From positions 124,001-188,000 of the forward strand of contig JAIOKI010000020.1 in the NCBI GenBank assembly GCA_028335825.1: a stretch of DNA of 64,000 nucleotides. The letters run 5' to 3'. The position numbers and the translations under genes were made by a program. The stretch's first letter is position 1; each line of letters begins with the position of its first letter. Positions 1 through 10,081 of this stretch are shown here, piece after piece. The DNA is from Nosema muscidifuracis. Lineage: Eukaryota; Microsporidia; Nosematidae. The notes under the pieces were generated by a model. It was not told where the DNA came from. It made no database searches and saw only the letters and a program-made list of their open reading frames with translations.

Positions 1-1919
1 CTATTATATAAACTTAATCAATTGTATCAAGTTTAAAATCCTTATCCTAATAAATTATTTATTTTAGTTCGATATAATCTATAAAAAAGATCGTTAGGCG
101 CTTTATAATCTTATTATCGATGATTTATTAATGGAATAAAAGTATCTTAATTTATATTTTTCAAAGAGATTTTTAAATTTTTATGAATTAAAACTGTGGT
201 GAACTTTAAAAACTGTCAATATTCTTTATATTTTTGATGTATTTTTAAAAATATGATGTAATCAACAAAATATCATCTTTTAACTGTTGAACATTACTTC
301 GGTGTAGGCTAAGTCATAAAATATTTCAAAAGAATCATTTTTAATTATTCATAAAATAAATTTCTATTTTTGGAATAGTAAAACAGATAATAACTGATTT
401 ACTATCAGTTAATATTTCTTTTTATATAATTTAACAGTGCTTTTCTAAGATTAATAATTAAAAATCTTAAAATATAAATTTATTGGTTATAACAGTATGA
501 AATACATTACAACTTAAACTGCATTGATCATTATTTACGGAGTTTATCATCTTTAGATCAATACAAATTTCTTGTTTAATTTCATATTAGCTAAGGGTGT
601 AAATAAATAGTTAATTATAATAAGTCTTTACTAACACTTCTATATAATATTTGAAGTTCTAATTTTTTTTAAAAATCTTATATTATAAAATTTTTCTATG
701 GCTGTTATTTTATAAAAAATTAATAGTTTAAGAATTTTGAGAGAATATTTATTTTTTAAGTTTTCGTTATAAAAATATTGTCATAAATAATTAAATCGAT
801 CATTTAAAACATGTCAAATATCTCAACAAATATGACAATATATGGATGGTTCAAATATTTAATTTAAAAAACTATATATTTTATTAAAAAAATGAGAGGA
901 TGCAAAATAAAGAGATTGTAATAACTACTTCGAAAAATATTTTTAACAAAGTTCTCAAAAAATTATATTTTGTTACAATTTTTATTAACATAAATTTGAT
1001 ACTTATTTACAATTAATTTATGTATCTGTAATTTTAGTAGAATTAAATAAATGAAAAGTATCAATATTTTTTTCTTAAATTAAAATATAAGCAAAAAGTA
1101 TTCTTAATTTCAAAGTTGATTATTGTATGATAATTATGCAATATTTTATTTGTAAAACTATTAATACTAAATTTATCTAATAATAGATCTTACTACTTAG
1201 TTTATTCTCTCTTCGATGTCATAAGCAATTTTTTTGTTAACTTTGTGATGACATATTTATTAGTAATTTATTTAAAAAAATTAAGTTAAATAAAATTACA
1301 TATTGAGATAAAAGAAGTTAAAAGTTATTTAATCTTAGTAAAAAGTAAGTTATAGTATAAATTAAGTATATATATTCTTCTTGGAACAAGAATTATGAAT
1401 AATACTGAAGATCAAAATTCTCAAATTATAAACTAAAATAAAATATTCAAGCAAAATTTATAAACGAAATGATGTTTGATCTGAATGAAAGTTCAATAAC
1501 TTATTGACAAGAACAATTAACAATATGATCATCTGAAAAATAATTATCATCTCATTGTCAATAATTTTTCCATTTTTAATATATTTGATCATATTTACGT
1601 TGAGAAATTAAAAAATTGAGAAATTATTTTTTGTATCGAAGACAAAATAATAAAATTTATAACAATAAAATTAAAATGATAGAATTTATAATAATAAAGT
1701 AATGAAAACTTATAATTATTTAAAAGACAATATGAAAGAATCTATAACAATAAACTATAACAAAGACTTATAATTTATCAATAAATTCCAAAAATATAAC
1801 AGTTTATAATCAATAAATGTCAAAATTATAACAATAAATACAAAAATAAAAGAATTTATTATCAATATAAAAAAAATTTAACCATCATTAAATTATAAAA
1901 TTAGAGAAATTACCCCTAT
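1..1919. other. Long AT-rich gene-free stretch
   Basis: No open frame of useful length and no tRNA- or rRNA-like arm was seen on either strand. The only item I noted is one copy of a 14-base word, GTCAAATATCTCAA, at 813-826, which recurs in three other intergenic regions of the window. Otherwise it is plain A/T-rich spacer. Confidence 0.5.
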
Positions 1920-3560
1920 ATGAATATTATATTATTTATTTTATCAATATTTTCAACTGATGCATTAATTTCATCAATGGCTGAATCAACCAAATCTTTG
2001 ATTTTAGAAAAACTCCGTACTAGAAATCATCTATTTATGAAAAAAAATAATCTGTTTGAATACAAGATCGTCATAAAAGATAATAAAGAAATAAATTTGA
2101 AGATAATGTATGAAAATACACTTATGGGTTCTAAGACACTTCTAATAAAGGATTACATAAACAGTGATAAGACTATTTCCGAAAATTTAATCAAAGATAT
2201 TGACGATTTTATTATTTCTAATGATAAACCATTTTTTAGAAAGATTGTTATTAATGATACTGTACCAAAAATCGGTGATTATTTAATGTCAAAGTACATC
2301 ACACCAGAAAATACTTTTACATATTCTGAAGAGTATTTTTATGAAGAAGATACTAATCTTGTAAAAAGATTTTCAGAGAATTGGAAGTGCCATGAAAATA
2401 TTCAGTTTAAATTTGTTAAAGAAAATGAAAAATATAAACTAGTAATTTATACTGATATATATGATTATGACATCAAAAATTTTGTTAATAATATTATGTA
2501 TGTTAATATTATTAAAGAATATGAAGTGTATAAAAATAATCCAAATGCTTGCCGAATATCTACAATAGAAAAACATATACATGATTTTATATGTAATAAT
2601 ACTGAATTATATTTGGCTATGATGTTTTATAAAGAAAATAGTAACGAATATTTTTCTAATAGAAATACTTTCAAAAACACCAGTATTAGATTTGATGATA
2701 ATCAGAATATTTTCCTTAAAGAACTAAATATTCAGATTACTAAAGAAGGAATAAAATTTAACGACTTGTTATACTCAACTAAAGATAAAAATGGATCTTT
2801 TATAAACACAAAGACTTTTGATTTTATAAAGAATTTTGTTATTGGATATAATCAAATGTTACACTTTGAATACAAAGTAGCATTCTACATATTCAATGGT
2901 ACAAGAAATACCAAAATATTTGATATAGTGATGAGAAATATGTTAAAAATGGAAAAAAATAATTCAAAGTTCATTCTTGCCACCTACTTATTGAATAGTA
3001 TGGGACTTTTTTATGATTCAGAAATGGAATCTGCATTACAGCAGATTTCTAGTAAGAATGATATTTTACCTGATTTAGAAAATATAATTTATTTTGTTAA
3101 AAGAGAAGTTAATCATTTTATCAATGAAGATATTTACAAAGGATTCGTTTTATTATATTACTTAACTTTGGATGATTTAATTATTAATTCTGAATTACAT
3201 CAAGTTGAGGTTTATACATTGATTACGACTTTTGAGATATGTAATAACATGGAAGTACAAAAATTCCTAGCAGATTCTATATGTGCTATTACACCTGAAT
3301 ACTTGAATGTTGTAAAATCAAGAGAGAAAGTTATCAATCAAATATTTAATTCTAATTTATTTTATCTAATTAAATACTGTATAAGAATGAATCCTCTAAT
3401 TGCTCATGAGAATAGTGAAATCTTATATAAAATATTTAAAATTACTAATAAGATAATTGATGAACCATTTGATTTGAAAAATGATAAGAAAGATATTGAA
3501 GAAGAATTTAATATTGATATAACAGAGGTTTTACAGGAGCTTAGTAAATTAATTAAATAA
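1920..3560 (+). CDS. Orphan putative secreted protein, 546 aa
   Basis: I do not recognise this protein. The start is supported by a CCCC word five bases upstream of the ATG, the usual start-proximal signal in this window. Residues 1 to about 18 (MNIILFILSIFSTDALISS) form a plausible signal peptide. The rest is a long, mostly alpha-helical, lysine/asparagine-rich chain with no second membrane segment and no repeat. It contains few cysteines and no catalytic motif I can name. Residues from about 300 onward look like consecutive amphipathic helices. It stands alone on the plus strand upstream of the PER1-like gene and shows no similarity I can see to families A, B or C. It is most likely a secreted or luminal microsporidia-specific protein; function is unknown. 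Confidence 0.8.
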   Translation: MNIILFILSIFSTDALISSMAESTKSLILEKLRTRNHLFMKKNNLFEYKIVIKDNKEINLKIMYENTLMGSKTLLIKDYINSDKTISENLIKDIDDFIISNDKPFFRKIVINDTVPKIGDYLMSKYITPENTFTYSEEYFYEEDTNLVKRFSENWKCHENIQFKFVKENEKYKLVIYTDIYDYDIKNFVNNIMYVNIIKEYEVYKNNPNACRISTIEKHIHDFICNNTELYLAMMFYKENSNEYFSNRNTFKNTSIRFDDNQNIFLKELNIQITKEGIKFNDLLYSTKDKNGSFINTKTFDFIKNFVIGYNQMLHFEYKVAFYIFNGTRNTKIFDIVMRNMLKMEKNNSKFILATYLLNSMGLFYDSEMESALQQISSKNDILPDLENIIYFVKREVNHFINEDIYKGFVLLYYLTLDDLIINSELHQVEVYTLITTFEICNNMEVQKFLADSICAITPEYLNVVKSREKVINQIFNSNLFYLIKYCIRMNPLIAHENSEILYKIFKITNKIIDEPFDLKNDKKDIEEEFNIDITEVLQELSKLIK

Positions 3561-3803
3561 AAAGATTAGGAAATATTTATTTTTTAATGCCATGAAACAT
3601 TTTTTTATAAAAACAATGATTCATGATTTTGTTATATGAAAACAAAACTATTGTTGTATTTTTTACAATTATTACCTCTGATTAATAAAATTAATTTTTG
3701 ATAACCATTTTGATTTTTATGATACTTGAATATTAAAAATTTATCAAAATGAAAAAGAGTTTATCTTTTACTAAAAATAACATATTGTTTTCATTATATT
3801 GTA

Positions 3804-4754
3804 TTGAATAATATATCACCAACTCGTCATCCGTTTGAGATTTGTTTGTTTATTAATAAAAAATATTCTTTGTTTATCCTCATGGTCTACTACAAATGTA
3901 CAGAAAAATGTACTACAGATTTGCAGAAGATTATCACTACCACAATCATAGATTTAATATTCCGAAGAAGTAAAATTGATAAAATAGCCAACATGTGTCA
4001 CTACATATGTTTAAAAGAGTTCAATCTGAGTAATATAAAGAGAAATGGTAGATGGGGATTTTGTCCTATTTTAGGAATGACTGAATTTTTTTCAGTGATC
4101 TTTTCTTTTACTAACCTTATCGTAAATAATTACAGTTTTAAAATCTTCTTACGACCTAACCTAAAAAATCTAAAATTACGAAACCTTTTTATTCTTCAAT
4201 GTTATATACAAAATATGGCTTTTATTTCTAGTACCCTTTTTCATATTCATGAAAATCCTCTTACACGGAATATGGATTACTTCTTTGCTGTTTTAGTACT
4301 ACTCTATGCTTTATATATGTCCCTAATCAGAACTCTAATGATTTTTAAATTAGAATATAAGACGAGGTATCTTTTAAGGATAATATTCGTTTTATATTAT
4401 ATTTATCATATATCAAGGATGTCAGTTAAAGAATTTGATTATGTATTTAATAAGATATCTTGTGTATTCATTATAACTTTCACATTCTTATTTCATTTCT
4501 TTATATATTCTTATTATAAAAGTTATCAGTATGTAAGAAATCTTGTACTCTTTACTTTTATATTCTTTATAGCAGGTTATTTAGAAATACAAGATCTTCC
4601 ACCTTATTTATATTTAATGGATTCACATGCAGCTTAGCATCTTTTTGGATGTCTTAGTACTCCATTTTACATGAAATTCTGGGGAGATGATATAAAACAT
4701 CACAGATTACTTTATAACAATATAAATATGAAAATAAAAAGAGTTAGAAGATAA
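3804..4754 (+). pseudogene. PER1: PER1/PGAP3-like GPI phospholipase with in-frame TAG
   Basis: PER1/PGAP3 proteins are multi-pass ER membrane hydrolases of the CREST superfamily that remodel the lipid of GPI anchors. Family landmarks are clear: a GRWGF...LGMTEFFSVIFS block (residues about 82-100), an SSTLFHIHENPLTRNMDYF block (about 138-156) matching the conserved FH..D..T..LDYF, several membrane segments, and the terminal LPPYLYLMDSHAA motif. In the family this last motif reads D.HA.WH. Here the tryptophan position is TAG (4635-4637), followed in frame by HL and 36 more sensible codons to TAA at 4752-4754. A single TGG-to-TAG change would explain it. The second motif histidine lies just after the stop, so the 277-residue product would lack it. 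No CCC word precedes the chosen ATG; the start could be the later Met of MVYYKCTEKC. It is a recent pseudogene, a read-through gene or a sequencing error. Confidence 0.75.
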
Positions 4755-4763
4755 ATCTAATTA

Positions 4764-5088
4764 AAGATATATTTTAACATACCTCATTATATATTTTAAT
4801 ATAATTTATTATATATATTTTAATATAATTTATTATATATTTTAACATATCTCATTTTATATTTAAATATAACTTATTATATATTTTAATATAATTTATT
4901 ATATATTTTAATATAATTTATTATATATATTTTGATATAATTTATTATATATTTTAACATAATTCATTATATATTTTAATATAACTTATTATATATTTTA
5001 ATATAACTTATTATATATTTTAACATAATTCATTATATATTTTAACATACCTCATTTTATATTTAAATATAATTCATTATATATATCA
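4764..5088. repeat. 22-bp AT minisatellite
   Basis: Roughly fourteen imperfect copies of a 22-base unit of the form TTATATATTTTAATATAATT fill the gap between the PER1-like gene and family A. Some copies have CATACCTCATT in place of the usual spacer. No coding potential. Confidence 0.85.
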
Positions 5089-5293
5089 AACTACATTCTT
5101 CTAAAATCATACTTAATTTAGAACTATTCCTTATCGAAATGTTTTTTATAAAATTCTAAAAGTTGTTTACTCATTTCATCATTTCTTTCTTTTAAGTCTG
5201 ATAAAAATACATTTTTCTCGTTATTCATCTATGGGAAAAAAATTAAAAAAATATAAAGCAAACAAACTAAAGAAAAATCAAATTTTTATTTAA

Positions 5294-6013
5294 TTATATT
5301 ACTGGATCCCATGTCATTTCCAAATCATCATTTACAAATATATCTAATTCTTCAACATATAAGTTATTAAAATCTTTTTCTAAACTTCTTGATTCTTCAT
5401 TCTGAGTTTTCCTAAGCCCACAATTCCCTCCAAATTTCTTATACAAATAAAAGATCAAGCCTACTGCACACATAAAAATAATAGGAACTAACACAAAATT
5501 CATCCCACTTATTGTTTGTATATCTTGACTATCATCAGATTGGGATATTATTTGATGATTGTTATTTATACTTATACCAGGATAAGTATCAACAGAATAA
5601 TTTTCTTTTAAATTAAGTATTTTAGAATCTTCTTCTCCATAATATTTAAGAAATCTTGGACAGACATCTTTATCAGATAATTTAATTAAATTTTCGTCAG
5701 ATACTATACATTCTGATTTAAAATTCTCAATTATATTTTTGTATCTTTCTTCGCTCATTTCATTTTCACACTTTAAGATAATTTTGTTATCTTCATCAAG
5801 TATCTCAAAATCTTTGTCTATCATTAACATATGATTGAAATTAACATTACAACAGTCATGTTTAATTATATTTTTAGTTAAGTAGTACATACATTTTTTT
5901 ATATCATCACATTTAATAGTAGAATTTAAAGAATCATTTGAAGATGTTAATGATTCAGCTTCATTAGTAAATATTTTACATGATTCTGATATAGAAAAAA
6001 ATAAAAACATCAT
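5294..6013 (-). CDS. Family A type I membrane protein, copy 1 (239 aa)
   Basis: The open frame extends to 6061, but CCCTATA lies directly before an ATG at 6013, and starting there gives a clean signal peptide, MMFLFFSISESC. The mature ectodomain of about 165 residues contains a C..IK.C element, a lone C after about 15 residues, F.I.DE.NK...KC, NII.N.K and a VC before a tyrosine-containing stretch. A membrane segment follows (FVLVPIIFMCAVGLIFYLY, about residues 175-195) and then an acidic cytoplasmic tail of about 45 residues. The same cysteine order, spacing and endings occur in the upstream neighbour at 6759-7556, so the two are tandem paralogues. Topology is type I. Function is unknown; a surface or secretory-pathway role is inferred from topology only. 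Confidence 0.82.
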   Translation of the reverse strand: MMFLFFSISESCKIFTNEAESLTSSNDSLNSTIKCDDIKKCMYYLTKNIIKHDCCNVNFNHMLMIDKDFEILDEDNKIILKCENEMSEERYKNIIENFKSECIVSDENLIKLSDKDVCPRFLKYYGEEDSKILNLKENYSVDTYPGISINNNHQIISQSDDSQDIQTISGMNFVLVPIIFMCAVGLIFYLYKKFGGNCGLRKTQNEESRSLEKDFNNLYVEELDIFVNDDLEMTWDPVI

Positions 6014-6758
6014 TATAGGGTAATTAATTTTTAATAGTGATCTATGGACAAATGATGTCATTGTTTGTTAAACATATTTAATCTAAGAAATTTTATATTT
6101 AGTACTTAAAATCAAATATTATAATTTATTTTACTATTACAATATTATAATTTTTCAGTTTTCTCTTTTTATTTAATATATCATAAATTTTTAATCTATG
6201 TACTAAAACGTAAATTATTTTTAATAAATTTAAATAATAAAATAATAATCAAATTATAATTATCTATTAAATATTTCTTTATTATTTTTAATTAAAAAAT
6301 TATTTCTGTTTTTTTATCGATTAAATATTTCTTTATTATCATCTATAAATAATTCTGTTATTATCAATTAAAAAATTATTTCTTTCATTATTATCTATTT
6401 ATTCTATACCTTTAACTTATCATGTATTTAATTTCTTAATTAAAAGTGAAAATAACTTCTATTTCATTTTTATACAATATAATAAACATAAATATTTTAT
6501 TTTTTTTAGATAATTTATTAACAAATATTGCTAAAGTTCATCTCCGTCGAATTTTAATCAAATTTTTGTATATATTTGAAAGATGGTGTACAATTTGTAA
6601 TTGTTAAATATTTAAAGCTTTTATACTTAATTTTAATTCAACATTTATTAATTTAATAATAACAAAACATTATTATTATAATAATTAGAAAGATTTATCT
6701 AGTATTTTATAAAATACAAGATTTTTACACTATATTTTTGAAATAAAAAATTAATAAT
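6014..6758. other. AT-rich spacer between family A copies
   Basis: Contains repeated words such as ATTATTTCTTTATTATTATCTATT but no clean tandem array, no open frame and no recognisable RNA gene. Confidence 0.5.
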
Positions 6759-7556
6759 TTATTTTGAATAATTAGAAGGTAAGAAGTATTCTTTAGAGAA
6801 ATCATCTAAATTTATATTTTCAAAATAAACTTCCTCTGTTTTTTTTTTCTTTGGTTTAGTTTTAAATGAAAAAATACCTATCAATATTATCATAAATATA
6901 AAAAGACCACCGATTAGAAATAAAGAAATAAAATGAGAATTACTTAAACCTTCGGTATTTCTTATTATATCATTGTTTAAATTTAATTGTTCATTAGTTA
7001 TATTGAAAATATTATCATTAAGATGGAGTGGTTTTTGAAAATGATAAGTACCATTTTCTAAATTGAAAGTATTGTTTAAATCAAAAGAATCTTGATCAAA
7101 TAAAGTCAATTCATTGTTCAAAACAGAAGATTTCTCATCAATTAATATTTTATCATTATTTGGATAATCTAAAACTTCTGGATTACAAACCTTTTCTAAT
7201 GTCTGAATATTACTATTGTAAATATCAAGATCCTTATGCTTAGCCATATCATCCTTAAGATTTGATATAATATTCAGTACATGGCCTTTATTGGCTTTCT
7301 TATTACATTTAAAAACTTTTTTATTATTCTCATCTACTATGTTAAATTTATTGGATCGATTATTATTATTATATATTATATCATATTTTCTAGACTTACA
7401 GTTATTATACTTGTTTGCATACACACTAGTTAAAAATACACATCGCTTGATTTTTGAACAGTCTAAAGTATCTTGTGTTTGTTCTAGAAGTTCATTCTTT
7501 TTAAATAAATCACAGTTTCTTGGTATAGAAAATATTAGATTTATGAAGATAATCAT
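6759..7556 (-). CDS. Family A type I membrane protein, copy 2 (265 aa)
   Basis: The start is fixed by CCCT directly before the ATG. Residues 1-13 (MIIFINLIFSIPR) form a signal peptide. The ectodomain repeats the landmarks of copy 1: an early NC, C..IK.C, F.IVDE.NK..FKC, NIISN.K, a VC and a D.KIL..E..SV stretch. The second half is rich in asparagine and aspartate and lacks cysteine. A membrane segment (FISLFLIGGLFIFMIILIGIF, about residues 210-232) is followed by a basic KTKPKKKK stop-transfer sequence and a short acidic tail. It reads in the same direction as copy 1, 745 bases upstream of it. Overall sequence identity is low, so the duplication is old. No known domain recognised. Confidence 0.82.
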   Translation of the reverse strand: MIIFINLIFSIPRNCDLFKKNELLEQTQDTLDCSKIKRCVFLTSVYANKYNNCKSRKYDIIYNNNNRSNKFNIVDENNKKVFKCNKKANKGHVLNIISNLKDDMAKHKDLDIYNSNIQTLEKVCNPEVLDYPNNDKILIDEKSSVLNNELTLFDQDSFDLNNTFNLENGTYHFQKPLHLNDNIFNITNEQLNLNNDIIRNTEGLSNSHFISLFLIGGLFIFMIILIGIFSFKTKPKKKKTEEVYFENINLDDFSKEYFLPSNYSK

Positions 7557-7617
7557 AGGGATAAATAAAAAAAATTAATTTAGCTGAATTTTTTAAAATT
7601 TTTTTATCGTTATAAAA

Positions 7618-7945
7618 ATTATTATGTAATCAAAATTCTTATTATTAGATATAATGATGTTTCTTTATTAGAATAAATAAGAATGATATTATTTTATCAG
7701 TATAAGATGAATTATTATGTAATCAAAATTCTTTTTATTAGATATAATATTTTTTCTTTATTAGAATAAATAAGAATGATATTATTTTATCAGTATAAGA
7801 TTAATTATTATGTAATCAAAATTCTTATTATTAGATATAATATTATTTCTTTATTAGAATAGAATAGAAAAGAATGATATTTCTTGTAATTAGTATAAAT
7901 AAGAATTATTATATAATTAAATTCTTATTATTAGATATAATGATG
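7618..7945. repeat. 92-bp tandem repeat, about 3.5 copies
   Basis: The unit begins ATTATGTAATCAAAATTC and contains TTAGATATAAT...TTTCTTTATTAGAATAAATAAG. Copies start near 7621, 7713 and 7805, and a degenerate fourth follows. It occupies the intergenic space upstream of family A copy 2. Confidence 0.85.
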
Positions 7946-8073
7946 TTCCTTGTAATTATATAGAATCATATTATATTAAATTACAATGTTTAAGCTATGA
8001 AAATTCTAACTTAATATCAAAATATTTTTAATAATTATAGCTGTAAAAATCTTTAAATTTTTTTATAAACAAA

Positions 8074-8628
8074 TTATTCTTTTTTTATATTATTGATAAT
8101 CTCAAATCCTTTTTTTATTAATTTATTTCTATCACCATCAATATACAAAAATATTTCTCTATTTTTATTCTTGATATGTTTTTTTCCTTTAACATGATAC
8201 TCTTTCATTTTATTTTTCATTTCAAATTTACAGTCTACACAATACAAGATATCAGAATTTTTTGATATAACATGTTTTTCTGATGATTCTTTAAATATCT
8301 TTGTATATTTTCTAAATCTACTGGAACAATAATAATTAACTTTATCTAAACTGATTAAATTATCAAATGTCAGATTATCTTCGTTAATTTTTAGATCTTT
8401 AATTTTATTGTATATCTTCTTAGATTTTAAAATAAAATATTTAGATGATCTATTTTTAATAATTTTTTTCTGTTTGTATGTTCTTCTGTATTCAGATCTT
8501 ATTTTATGCTTAATAATTTTATTTAAATAATAAGGATATTTTCTTTTTTCGTAATATAAATTGTAAAGAAATTCTAAATATTCTTGAATCTTAATATATT
8601 TTTTAAGATCTTCTTTTGTAACATCCAT
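8074..8628 (-). CDS. U1/matrin-type zinc-finger protein, 184 aa
   Basis: The start is supported by CCCTGAA immediately before ATG. Residues 1-115 are very basic and tyrosine-rich, helical and without a signal peptide. Residues 128-152 form a U1-type C2H2 finger: C130-X2-C133-X11-H145-X5-H151, with the characteristic YH..GK.H ending. This finger class binds double-stranded or structured RNA and is typical of splicing factors such as Prp9/SF3a60 and Prp11/SF3a66 and of pre-ribosome factors such as Bud20. The basic N-terminus fits a nuclear RNA-binding role. I cannot assign it to one of these; an N-terminally reduced Prp9-like protein is only a possibility. It is monocistronic. Confidence 0.78.
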   Translation of the reverse strand: MDVTKEDLKKYIKIQEYLEFLYNLYYEKRKYPYYLNKIIKHKIRSEYRRTYKQKKIIKNRSSKYFILKSKKIYNKIKDLKINEDNLTFDNLISLDKVNYYCSSRFRKYTKIFKESSEKHVISKNSDILYCVDCKFEMKNKMKEYHVKGKKHIKNKNREIFLYIDGDRNKLIKKGFEIINNIKKE

Positions 8629-10081
8629 TTCAGGGTTATCTTTAAAATGAAATCACTAAAAGTTTCTTATTGTTAAAAAATAAGAAGAAATTATTTTCAA
8701 TTAGTATCTCTATTTTTCTTATGAAGATATTTTAACATTCTTTTATAGAAAAAGTAAATCATTCTGAAATCTATCTCTTAATTATAAGTAGAGATGGATT
8801 TATTTTTAAAAATAAAGGGGTGATCAAATATCGTTAGAAAATCACAAAAAATATTAGTTTATAAAAAATCATATTTAACAATATAATGTCAACTTATTAT
8901 TATTGAGTTTTTCTTGTATGGAGATTTAAAGTCTTATTTAAGAAACAGTAAGCTTTTTTAATTCCTTAATTTTTAATTTATGTACAGGTGTTTAAGATAA
9001 ATCATTCTTTTTCGTAAATATTTAGAATCTGAACTTGCATTATCTTAACAACAAGTTTATTACCTAGTGATAAATATATCTAATCAGAATTACTAAATAT
9101 GAATTCAGTCAATAATTTTTATTTAGGGTTATAAGTATTATTATATTTTCCATTATAAGTTCATATTAATTTCCTTAGTTTTATTACTTGAGACTTCTTT
9201 TCGTGTACCGCTTACAATCTTATGAATATAATTAAATGAAATACTCTCTAAAAAAAATTAATCAATTAATTATTTATAATGCTGTTTTTATTTTACCTGG
9301 TACTTATTTCATCTCGAAAATGTCAAAAAATATAATCATTTTTTACGTTATATTTTTAATACTTCCATATGATTGTTTAAATTTATTAAAATAGTATTTT
9401 AATAATTAAAAATTATTAATTACTATCAATTTTTAATTATTTAGAATCTTTTACTTCTAAAATAATTTCGTAAAATGATAAATAAAATTTTATAATTGAC
9501 TTAACGAAATATATTTAAATTAATTATTTACTTTTTAAAATAATTTCGTAAAATGATAAATAAAATTTTTTTATTGACTTAACGAAATATATTTAAATTA
9601 ATCTTTTACTTACTAAAATAATTTCGTAAAATGATAAATAAAATTTTGTTATTGACTTAACGAAATATATTTAAATTAATCTTTTACTAAATAAAAATTT
9701 AACAAAAAAAATACACGTCATTGAAATTAAACATATTTTTATTATTATCCATTTAATTTAACATAGTATAAAATCTTATATAAATTAATAAGAACTCTTG
9801 TTTTTTTACTTTTAGAATTTCATAAAAAATATTTATTTACGTAATATTTTTTCTTTTGATGTTTATTTTTGTTTATTCAACAGTAAACAAAAAAAGAATT
9901 AATTAAAGATAAATGGATTAAATTCAAAACTAAAAAAATATTATTTATACATAAACCTTAAATTAATTTTTGAAATAAATTTAAAAATAAATCAATTTAT
10001 CTAAATTAAATTTTTTCTAAAAATTATATTTGTTTTTTTAATATCTACAATCTACATATTAAAAATTTTTTACACCCCATA
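8629..10081. other. AT-rich spacer upstream of giant gene
   Basis: No open frame or RNA gene seen. It holds the 78-bp tandem repeat at 9447-9684 and poly-A/T-rich sequence up to the start of the giant gene. Confidence 0.5.
9447..9684. repeat. 78-bp tandem repeat, about 3 copies
   Basis: Units contain AATAATTTCGTAAAATGATAAA and, 40 bases on, TTGACTTAACGAAATATATT. AATAATTTCG recurs at 9461, 9539 and 9617, giving a 78-base period. Each unit carries a TTTCGT...ACGAAA inverted pair, so single strands could fold into a hairpin. Copies are nearly identical, which suggests recent expansion. Confidence 0.88.

Noticed and set aside
7291-7578. 95-codon plus-strand frame
   Set aside because: Antisense to the signal peptide and ectodomain of family A copy 2, which has the CCC start and a clear paralogue.
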